DNA from: Porphyromonadaceae bacterium UBA4259 | GTDB taxonomy: Bacteria; Bacteroidota; Bacteroidia; Bacteroidales; Muribaculaceae | DNA: 22,547 nt | NCBI GenBank assembly: GCA_002396125.1 | Contig: DGWL01000014.1 | Coordinates: 1 to 22,547 of the forward strand | Direction of reading: 5' to 3' | Shown: positions 14,241-20,760 of the stretch, in pieces | Layout: every line of letters begins with the position of its first letter | Position numbering within the stretch: the stretch's first letter is position 1 | The notes under the pieces: model-generated | What the model saw: the letters and a program-made list of their open reading frames with translations, nothing else | Databases searched by the model: none | Told to the model about the DNA's origin: nothing | Program-made: the position numbers and the translations under genes

Positions 14241-14293
14241 TAATGCAGAATGCACAATTTATTCTGAATAATTTATAATGCGTAATGCACGAT
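14241..14293 (+). repeat. Paired AATGC-type repeats between SDR and HAD genes
   Basis: TAATGCAGAATGCACAAT (14241-14258) and TAATGCGTAATGCACGAT (14276-14293) are two copies of one motif, TAATGCnnAATGCAC. Both resemble the minus-strand copy at 9324-9341. The HAD start codon (14285-14287) lies inside the second copy. Confidence 0.6.
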
Positions 14294-14929
14294 AATCTTA
14301 CAATCAAGGGAATCAAGAACTTGCTCTTCGACCAGGGAGGCGTGATTGTAGACATTGAGCGCGACCGCTGCCTCACCGAACTCAAAAAGCTGGGCATGGA
14401 ACATCCCGAAACACTAATTGGGCTCTACAAGCAAGAGGGCCCTTTCTTTGCGCTTGAGAATGGCGACATCAATCTTGAAGAGTTTCACCAGGCATTGCGG
14501 CCACTCATGCCCGAGGGTGTGAGCGATGAGCAGATGGATGCCGCCTTCAGCTCGTTTATTGTGGGCATACCTCTTCACCGGCTCGTGGCATTGAGAGAGC
14601 TACGCAAGCGCTACAAAACCTATATTTTGTCGAACACCAACCCGCTAATGTTTGAGGGCGTGATAGCCCGCAATTTTGCCCAAGAAGGCCTTGACGTGAA
14701 CGCCTATTTCGATGGTGTTACCGTGAGCTACAAGGCTCATAGCAACAAGCCCGACCGCAAGATTTTTGACTATGCCATCGCCACAATGGGCATTGTGCCC
14801 GGCGAGACACTATTCTTCGACGACGGGCAGGAGAACCTACAGGTTGCCGCCTCGTTAGGGTTCAAAACCGCCCTGGTTGAGCCGGGCTGCGAGTTTATCG
14901 ACATCATCACCAAGCTTGAGAACCAATGA
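14285..14929 (+). CDS. HAD-superfamily phosphatase (YihX-like, subclass IA)
   Basis: A 214-aa cytoplasmic haloacid dehalogenase-type hydrolase. Motif I is LLFDQGGVIVD (13-23; nucleophile Asp16, with Gly rather than Asp at +2, as in the FDLGNVIVD of YihX). Residues of about 25-100 are the helical cap. Motif II is YILSNTN (113-119, Ser116), motif III Lys is in SNKPDRKIF (153-161) and motif IV is FFDDGQENL (177-185, DD 179-180). It probably dephosphorylates a small phosphorylated metabolite. It overlaps ribF by ATGA, so translational coupling hints at a flavin or sugar-phosphate substrate, but that is inference. The only sensible start, ATG 14285, comes from an intergenic repeat copy. Confidence 0.9.
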   Translation: MHDNLTIKGIKNLLFDQGGVIVDIERDRCLTELKKLGMEHPETLIGLYKQEGPFFALENGDINLEEFHQALRPLMPEGVSDEQMDAAFSSFIVGIPLHRLVALRELRKRYKTYILSNTNPLMFEGVIARNFAQEGLDVNAYFDGVTVSYKAHSNKPDRKIFDYAIATMGIVPGETLFFDDGQENLQVAASLGFKTALVEPGCEFIDIITKLENQ

Positions 14930-15876
14930 AAATTCTGAACGCTAGCGACTGCATCGAGAGCCTTGATGGCAACGGACTGGCTGCAACGATTGGCATGTTT
15001 GACGGCATGCATCGCGGCCATGCCACTCTCATTAAGGCACTCAAGACCGAGGCCCTGGCTCGTGATCAGCACACCGCTGTCATCACCTTTGCCCGGCATC
15101 CTCAGCAGGTAGTGAATCCGCAAGGCAGTCCTCGCGCCATAATGACTCTAAACGAGAAGATAGCCGCCATTGCCGCGACAGGCATCGACTATCTTATCTT
15201 GCTTGACTTTGACCAGCAACTGGCGCAACTCACCGCAAGCCGGTTTCTTGAGATGCTACACCGGCAATTCAAGGTTAACACACTGGTTATGGGCTACAAC
15301 CATCGCTTTGGACACGACCACAACATGGGATTTGACTCCTATGTGAAACAAGGGCAAGCGCTTGGCGTGGAAGTGGTGAAGGCACCCGAGTATCTGGGCA
15401 AATATGCTCCCGTGAGTTCGTCGATAGTGCGTCAGCTCATAGCCAGCGGGCGCGTGGAAGATGCCATGAACTGCATGGGGCACCCGTTTGAACTTGAAGG
15501 CACAGTGGTGCACGGTTTCCACAATGGCCGCGGCATAGGTTTCCCCACCGCCAATGTGGGAAACCTTCATCCAGATATAATCCTGCCTCACAACGGTGCC
15601 TATGCCGTGATGGTGCAGGTCGACGGGCTGTGGCACAAGGGCATGGTGAACATAGGCTACCGCCCTACTCTCGACAATGGTCACCAACTCTCAATCGAAG
15701 TCAACATCTTCGATTTCGACAGCGACATCTACGGCAAGCCCATCAAGCTCCATTTCATCCGCTTCCTGCGCCTGGAGTTCAAGTTGGGCAGCATTGAGCA
15801 GCTGCGTGAGCAACTAAGCCACGACAAGCAGCTCTCCATTAACATTCTTGACAATTACATATCACAACAATCATAA
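14926..15876 (+). CDS. ribF: RibF, bifunctional riboflavin kinase/FAD synthetase
   Basis: A 316-aa cytoplasmic enzyme that phosphorylates riboflavin to FMN and then adenylylates it to FAD. The N-terminal nucleotidyltransferase domain (about 15-185) shows GMFDGMHRGH (23-32), TFARHP (54-59), GYNHRFGHDHNMGF (123-136) and SSSIVRQLI (164-172). The C-terminal kinase domain (about 186-312) shows GRGIGFPTANV (201-211, with the ATP/Mg-binding PTAN), YAVMVQVDG and GMVNIGYRPT. Both halves look complete and the length is normal (about 310). It overlaps the HAD gene by 4 bases and lies 11 bases before upp, so the genes are co-transcribed. Confidence 0.96.
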   Translation: MKILNASDCIESLDGNGLAATIGMFDGMHRGHATLIKALKTEALARDQHTAVITFARHPQQVVNPQGSPRAIMTLNEKIAAIAATGIDYLILLDFDQQLAQLTASRFLEMLHRQFKVNTLVMGYNHRFGHDHNMGFDSYVKQGQALGVEVVKAPEYLGKYAPVSSSIVRQLIASGRVEDAMNCMGHPFELEGTVVHGFHNGRGIGFPTANVGNLHPDIILPHNGAYAVMVQVDGLWHKGMVNIGYRPTLDNGHQLSIEVNIFDFDSDIYGKPIKLHFIRFLRLEFKLGSIEQLREQLSHDKQLSINILDNYISQQS

Positions 15877-15887
15877 AAGTTGAATTT

Positions 15888-16547
15888 ATGGAAATCATCA
15901 ATCTTTGTGAGAACAATTCTCTCGTGAGCCAGTTCATGAGCGAGATTCGTGACAAGAACATCCAGCAGGACAGGTTGCGCTTTCGCGCCAATGTGCATCG
16001 ACTAGGGCAAATCATGGCCTACGAGATTTCGAAAAAATTGAATTACAAAACCATCGACACCGAGACACCGCTTGCCATTGCCAAGACAAGCGTGATTGCC
16101 GACCAAATCGTGCTCGCCACAATCTTGCGCGCCGGCCTGCCGCTGCACGAGGGATTTTTACAGTACTTCGACAAAGCCGAGAACGCGTTTGTGAGCGCCT
16201 ATCGCAAGTATGACGCACACGACCCCAACAAGTTTGACGTGAAAATCGAGTATCTTGCATGCCCGGCAATCGACGGCAAGGTGCTGTGCCTCGTCGACCC
16301 CATGCTCGCCACCGGCCTCTCGATGGCACTCGCCTACAAGGCTCTGTTGAGTCGCGGCACCCCAAGCCACGTGCACATGGCGTCAATCATCGCCACCGAT
16401 AAGGCTATCGACTTTGTGGAGCACAATCTGCCCAGCGACAACATTACCGTTTGGGCTTGCGACATCGACCATGAGCTCAATGAGCACAGCTACATCGTTC
16501 CTGGCCTGGGCGATGCCGGCGACCTTCTCTACGGTGAGAAACTATAA
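15888..16547 (+). CDS. upp: Uracil phosphoribosyltransferase
   Basis: A 219-aa salvage enzyme converting uracil and PRPP to UMP in the cytoplasm. Key motifs are TILRAGLPLHEG (78-89), the PRPP loop LVDPMLATGLSM (135-146), and the uracil-binding YIVPGLGDAGD (202-212). The middle segment (AYRKYD...FDVKIEYLACP, 104-126) differs from the enterobacterial 'RDEETLEPVPYY' form, as is usual in Bacteroidetes, so the divergent but intact reading is UPRT and not the PyrR-type. It starts at ATG 15888, 11 bases after ribF, and is followed by a 48-base gap before tsaE. Confidence 0.95.
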   Translation: MEIINLCENNSLVSQFMSEIRDKNIQQDRLRFRANVHRLGQIMAYEISKKLNYKTIDTETPLAIAKTSVIADQIVLATILRAGLPLHEGFLQYFDKAENAFVSAYRKYDAHDPNKFDVKIEYLACPAIDGKVLCLVDPMLATGLSMALAYKALLSRGTPSHVHMASIIATDKAIDFVEHNLPSDNITVWACDIDHELNEHSYIVPGLGDAGDLLYGEKL

Positions 16548-16595
16548 TAATCACCGCTCAACCAAATTTACTGAACTTCACACACTCACTAACAC

Positions 16596-17033
16596 ATGAC
16601 CACAATCGAAATTAAAATAGCATCGCTGGAGCAGCTGCCCGAGGCTGCCCACAAGTTCATGACCGAGATGGGCGACTACACCGTCTATGCTTTCTATGGA
16701 GAGATGGGTGCCGGTAAGACCACTTTCATCAACGCGCTGTGCAAGCAACTGGGCGTTGAGACCGACATCACCAGTTCTCCCTCGTTTGCAATCATCAATG
16801 AGTATCGCAGCGACACCACAGCCGAACTCATTTACCACTTCGACTGCTACCGCCTCGAGAACGAAGCCGAGGCGCAAGATATTGGAGCCGAGGACTACTT
16901 CGACTGCGGCGCACTATGCTTCATTGAGTGGCCCGAGCGCATCGAGGGACTGCTCCCCGACGACACCGTGCGCGTCGACATCAGTGTAGACCCTGCCGAT
17001 GACAGCCGCATCGTCAAGATGACCTTACCTTGA
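16596..17033 (+). CDS. tsaE: TsaE, ATPase of the t6A tRNA modification complex
   Basis: A 145-aa P-loop ATPase that works with TsaB and TsaD to place threonylcarbamoyl on A37 of ANN-decoding tRNAs. It has Walker A GEMGAGKTT (35-43), the switch-like SSPSFAIINEY (60-70), HFDCYRL (80-86) and CFIEWPERIEGLLP (107-120). Its length is normal for TsaE (about 140-155). It starts at ATG 16596, 48 bases after upp. TsaB, TsaC and TsaD are not in the window, as is common. A 17-bp inverted repeat begins 10 bases after its stop codon. Confidence 0.95.
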   Translation: MTTIEIKIASLEQLPEAAHKFMTEMGDYTVYAFYGEMGAGKTTFINALCKQLGVETDITSSPSFAIINEYRSDTTAELIYHFDCYRLENEAEAQDIGAEDYFDCGALCFIEWPERIEGLLPDDTVRVDISVDPADDSRIVKMTLP

Positions 17034-17037
17034 TGTG

Positions 17038-17112
17038 ATTTCAGATTTCAGACTTCAAGAATGGGACATCCGACTCTTGAAGTCTGAAATCCGACAACTG
17101 AAAACTGACTTA
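17038..17112 (+). repeat. Perfect 17-bp inverted repeat in a CAGTT-type tract
   Basis: GATTTCAGACTTCAAGA (17044-17060) is exactly complementary to TCTTGAAGTCTGAAATC (17075-17091), with a 14-base loop; it is flanked by ATTTCAG direct repeats and by CCGACAACTGAAAACTGAC (17091-17109). The flank shares its CAGTTGTC and TTTTCAGTT words, in reverse complement, with 9287-9320. It fills the gap between tsaE and birA. No T-run follows, so it is not a classical terminator. Confidence 0.7.
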
Positions 17113-17115
17113 ATT

Positions 17116-17871
17116 ATGCCAAACTACATTTTACTTCAAGAAGTTGCCTCAACCAACTCCACCATGAAGCGCATTGCCAACACACTTGCCGACGGCACTG
17201 TGTTGCAAGCCTATGCGCAGACCGCCGGTCGTGGCCAAAAAGGCAACAGCTGGGAGGCTGAGCCGGGCAAGAACGCTACTTTCTCACAAATGATCAGGAG
17301 ACCACGGCTCGATGTTAAAAAGCAATTTTTCTTGAGCGAAGCCGTGTCGCTTGCCATTGTCGACACCCTCGAGAAATATGCCACAGGATTCACCATCAAG
17401 TGGCCTAACGACATCTACCACGCCGACAACAAGGTGTGTGGCATCTTGATAGAGCAATCACTCGACCAAGATGGCATCGACTACGCCATTGTGGGAGTGG
17501 GTGTTAACATTAACCAGCACTTCTTCATTAGCGATGCCCCTAATCCCACGTCGCTCTACCACATCACCGGCAAGGAGCATGACGTGATGGACGTGACCCG
17601 CAGCATCTGCGAGAAGATTGAGGAGTATTGCCGCTTCGACGGCACGCAAGAGCAACTCAATGCCCTGCATGAGAGATACTTGAGCAAACTTTACCGCTAC
17701 GATGGTAAGCCTCACTTATTCACCACTCCACAAGGACAACAGTTTGAGGCCATCATAGAGGCTGTTCACCCCGACGGCACCTTAACCTTGCGACACATAG
17801 CCAACGACACAACTCACGACTACCTCTTCAAGCAGGTGGGTTTTGTCATCAATAAGGTTAAGTTCTTGTAA
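17116..17871 (+). CDS. birA: Biotin-[acetyl-CoA-carboxylase] ligase
   Basis: A 251-aa biotin protein ligase that forms biotinyl-AMP and transfers biotin to the carrier lysine of carboxylases. Motifs are EVASTNSTM (9-17), AGRGQKGNSW (37-46, the biotinyl-AMP loop GRGRxGxxW), KWPNDIY (95-101), KVCGILIE (106-113) and GVGVNIN (about 133-139). It has no N-terminal helix-turn-helix, so it is the monofunctional, non-repressor type usual in Bacteroidetes. The open frame extends back to a GTG at 17035, but those residues are encoded by an intergenic inverted repeat, so ATG 17116 is taken as the start. Last gene of the housekeeping run. Confidence 0.94.
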   Translation: MPNYILLQEVASTNSTMKRIANTLADGTVLQAYAQTAGRGQKGNSWEAEPGKNATFSQMIRRPRLDVKKQFFLSEAVSLAIVDTLEKYATGFTIKWPNDIYHADNKVCGILIEQSLDQDGIDYAIVGVGVNINQHFFISDAPNPTSLYHITGKEHDVMDVTRSICEKIEEYCRFDGTQEQLNALHERYLSKLYRYDGKPHLFTTPQGQQFEAIIEAVHPDGTLTLRHIANDTTHDYLFKQVGFVINKVKFL

Positions 17872-17896
17872 CTCATCTCTCATTCTTTGTGGCTTT

Positions 17897-17933
17897 TTTG
17901 TAGTTATTTACAAAAATCTTTGTATTTTTGTAA
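17897..17933 (+). promoter_or_regulatory. Promoter with overlapping palindrome, GHL10/dockerin-like gene
   Basis: TTTG (17897-17900), a 22-base spacer and TATTTTTG (17923-17930) form a Bacteroidetes-type promoter with a slightly long spacer. A perfect 9-base inverted repeat, TTACAAAAA (17908-17916) and TTTTTGTAA (17925-17933), spans the -7 box. Expected start of transcription is near 17937, giving a leader of about 34 bases. Confidence 0.6.
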
Positions 17934-17970
17934 GCGAAAACTGCATTTTTAAAGAAAACACAACCATATT

Positions 17971-20580
17971 ATGAAAAAGACATTTGCATCATTACGTTTC
18001 ACTGCGCTCTTGGCGCTAGTGCTCATGGCATGCCTGGGGGCTCGAGCCGTGACCTATACCGCTCCAAAGCATGAATTCCGCTCGGCATGGGTGGCAACAG
18101 TGTGGTGTCTCGACTGGCCCGAGACTCAAGCCTACGGCACCAATGCCGAAAACAAGCAAAAACAGCAGTTGCTGCGCATGCTCGACTCGCTCAAGGTGAA
18201 CAATTTCAATGCGATCAATTTTCAGGTGCGCTCGATGTGCGACGCTATGTACGAGTCAAGCTACGAGCCCTGGTCGAGCTACCTGACCGGCACACGAGGC
18301 CAAGTTCCCACCTGGGATCCACTGGCTTTTGCCGTTGAGGAATGCCACAAGCGCGGCATGGAATGCCACGCGTGGGTCAATCCCTACCGCTACAGCAGCA
18401 ACGGCATCGACCAGTGGGATGCCGCCGGTAATCCCAAGGACATGGCGCTTCGCCAGTCGGGATTGCTGCTTGCCGCCGGCAACTACGTGGTTCTTGACCC
18501 GGCCCGCGATGAGACCGTGGAGCGCATAGTGAATGTGTGCAAGGAGATTATAACCAAGTATGACGTGGACGGCATTCTCTACGACGACTACTTCTACCCC
18601 GATGGCATCAGCAGTAGCAGTGATGCCGGTGACTACCAGGAATGGCTCGACTCGGGCACCGACATGACACTGGGCGACTGGCGTCGGTCCAACGTGAACC
18701 GCATGGTGCGCGAGGTCTATAACATGATTCAAGCCACCCGCCCCGACATCCGCTTTGGCATCTCGCCCGCCGGCGTTGCGGGCACCTCGGCGCCAAATTA
18801 TGGACTGCCCTACTGCCCCGCAGGTGGCGACTGGCAATATAACGGCATCTTTAGCGACCCGCTGGCATGGCTCAACGAGAAAACCATCGACTATATCTCG
18901 CCTCAGGTGTACTGGAAAATAGGCTCAAGCGCCGACTACAGCAAGATTGTGCCCTGGTGGAACCTGGTGTGCGACCACTTCGACCGCCAGCTCTTTGTCT
19001 CCAACTCCATCTCAAGCCTGGGACGCTCCAGTACCGAAGCCGACCACGAAGAGTATGCCAACGAGGTTGAACTCAACCGCACCAGCAGCTACGATGGTGC
19101 CCCGGGTGCTATTTTCTACAGTTGCAAGTACTTGTATCGCACAGGCAACAACGAAGAGCTTGCAACCTATCTTCACCGCAAGGTGTTCACCCGCCCCGCT
19201 CTGCCTCCCGCAATGCCATGGAAACCAGGCATTGACCCGGGCACGGTGAGCAATATTGCCAGCCAGAATCACGTGCTCTCATGGACAGGCTTCGATGGCT
19301 ACAAATATGCAATCTATGCAATCCCCAACAGCGTCGACATCTCGCAGTTTGACCGCAATGGCGAGTTCCTGCTCGACGTGAGCTATAGCACCAGCTATAG
19401 CCTGCCCGAGGAGGCAAGCTATGGTTATTACTATGCCATCACGCCCGTTGACCGCATGGACAACGAGTTTCAGCCGGCATTCCTTGTTCCCCCCGCCGAC
19501 CAGCAATTGGCCGCGCCACAGCTAATCTCTCCCGATAACGGTGCGCTGGTACCCGACCCGTTCACCATGAGCTGGACCGCTGTGGAGAACGCTCAGGGCT
19601 ACATGGTAGAACTCTCGACCGACGCTGAGTTTACCACCGTTTATCGCCGAACCACCACTGCCACATCGATGCTCTCGAGCGAGTTTGGCGACTTCCTGCC
19701 AAGCACCTATTACTGGCGCGTGAGAGCGTGTGCCGAAGGCTATGTCGACGGCGTGAGCGAGACTCGTCACTGCTCGCCTCAGGTGTTCACCATCACCTAC
19801 CCCGAGAATAACGCGCAGGACATTCACCCCTCGTTCACAGCACAATGGCTCACCGGCGGCTCAAGCGCCGAGGCCACCCTCGAGATTGCCGGCGACGACG
19901 CTTTCACCGACATCGTCTTCACTGGCACCTCAACACAGGGCACAGTGGCCATCCCACCTTTCACCCTAATGCCCGGCACCTACTACTACATGCGCGTGCA
20001 CATGATTGACAACGGCAACTACCGCGTCACCAGCCCGGTCACCTTCAAGACGGCGTTTCTTGAGGCCGAGCCACCCAGCTTTGTCGTGCCCACCAACGGC
20101 GGCACGCTCTACAGCGACCAGCACGTCACCCTCAACCGCCAGGAAGCTGCCACTAGCTACACCATCGAAATCTCGACCAGCGCCACCACATGGGGACGTC
20201 AGCGCTTTATAGAGACTCTGCGCGACTTCGCCTACCACACAACCGCTACGGCAGGAGAAATAAAGGTGAATAACAAGCTCATGGAGGACGGCAAGACCTA
20301 CTATGCCCGAGCCCGAGCCTCCTACAGCACCGCATCGGGCACCGCCAACACCAACTACTGCGATGTGATTTCATTTGTCTACAGCAGTGCTGCAGCTCCC
20401 ACCATCATCGCAGGCGATGTGAATGGTGACGGGGTGTGCAACAGCGCCGACGTTACCGCTCTGTATCAGTTCATTCTCAACAACGATGACAGCAAGATTG
20501 TTAACGGCGACCAAAACAACGATGGCACTATCAACAGTGCCGACGTGACCGCGGTTTACAAGCTTATATTGGGTAATTAA
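17971..20580 (+). CDS. GHL10 (DUF187) glycosyl-hydrolase-like protein with FN3-type modules and dockerin-like C-terminus
   Basis: An 869-aa exported protein. The signal peptide covers about 1-26 (ending GARA); LMAC at 18-21 is a poor lipobox, so lipidation is possible but less likely. Residues of about 32-405 form the GHL10/DUF187 TIM-barrel: EFRSAWVATVWCLDWP (35-50), NFNAINFQVR (78-87), HAWVNPYR (133-140), VDGILYDDYFYP (199-210) and DYISPQVYW (307-315). The family is thought to hydrolyse glycosidic bonds, including in some cases peptidoglycan-derived or other polysaccharides; the substrate is unknown here. Residues of about 425-810 hold three or four FN3/Ig-like modules (PQLISPDNGALVPDPF, then ITYPENNAQDIHPSF, then FVVPTNGGTLY). 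Residues 814-869 are a dockerin-like pair of calcium loops almost identical to that of the protein at 11128-13128. Confidence 0.9.
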   Translation: MKKTFASLRFTALLALVLMACLGARAVTYTAPKHEFRSAWVATVWCLDWPETQAYGTNAENKQKQQLLRMLDSLKVNNFNAINFQVRSMCDAMYESSYEPWSSYLTGTRGQVPTWDPLAFAVEECHKRGMECHAWVNPYRYSSNGIDQWDAAGNPKDMALRQSGLLLAAGNYVVLDPARDETVERIVNVCKEIITKYDVDGILYDDYFYPDGISSSSDAGDYQEWLDSGTDMTLGDWRRSNVNRMVREVYNMIQATRPDIRFGISPAGVAGTSAPNYGLPYCPAGGDWQYNGIFSDPLAWLNEKTIDYISPQVYWKIGSSADYSKIVPWWNLVCDHFDRQLFVSNSISSLGRSSTEADHEEYANEVELNRTSSYDGAPGAIFYSCKYLYRTGNNEELATYLHRKVFTRPALPPAMPWKPGIDPGTVSNIASQNHVLSWTGFDGYKYAIYAIPNSVDISQFDRNGEFLLDVSYSTSYSLPEEASYGYYYAITPVDRMDNEFQPAFLVPPADQQLAAPQLISPDNGALVPDPFTMSWTAVENAQGYMVELSTDAEFTTVYRRTTTATSMLSSEFGDFLPSTYYWRVRACAEGYVDGVSETRHCSPQVFTITYPENNAQDIHPSFTAQWLTGGSSAEATLEIAGDDAFTDIVFTGTSTQGTVAIPPFTLMPGTYYYMRVHMIDNGNYRVTSPVTFKTAFLEAEPPSFVVPTNGGTLYSDQHVTLNRQEAATSYTIEISTSATTWGRQRFIETLRDFAYHTTATAGEIKVNNKLMEDGKTYYARARASYSTASGTANTNYCDVISFVYSSAAAPTIIAGDVNGDGVCNSADVTALYQFILNNDDSKIVNGDQNNDGTINSADVTAVYKLILGN
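20437..20516 (+). repeat. 80-base dockerin cassette core, copy 2
   Basis: Partner of 12982-13061, with 78 of 80 identical bases in the same reading frame and same position within the domain. Confidence 0.85.
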
Positions 20581-20604
20581 CCCGCTTCAAGAACATAAAA
20601 ACAT

Positions 20605-20655
20605 TAAAAAAACGCTATCAACAACCATTGGGTTTTGTTGATAGCGTTTATTAAA
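20605..20655. terminator. 15-bp hairpin terminator between convergent genes
   Basis: AAACGCTATCAACAA (20610-20624) pairs perfectly with TTGTTGATAGCGTTT (20635-20649). An A-run lies on the left and TTTATT on the right, so it can stop plus-strand transcription and, with a longer T-run, minus-strand read-through. Confidence 0.8.
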
Positions 20656-20691
20656 TATAGAAACAATAGTAAAATAATGCAAGTTAGATTT

Positions 20692-20728
20692 TCAAAAAAA
20701 TTGGTTGCGAGCTTCACAGCCCGCAACC
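20692..20728 (-). terminator. Terminator of the right-edge surface protein gene
   Basis: On the minus strand GGTTGCGGGC (from 20719-20728) pairs with GCTCGCAACC (from 20703-20712) with one G-U pair, followed by AATTTTTTTG. It lies about 33 bases after the stop codon at 20761. Confidence 0.8.
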
Positions 20729-20760
20729 ATCAACAACAAAAAATTTATTCTGAGAAAAAA

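Noticed and set aside
17035..17115. N-terminal extension of birA from GTG 17035
   Set aside because: The 27 extra residues are encoded by the 17-bp inverted repeat and CAGTT tract; the normal BirA start is ATG 17116.
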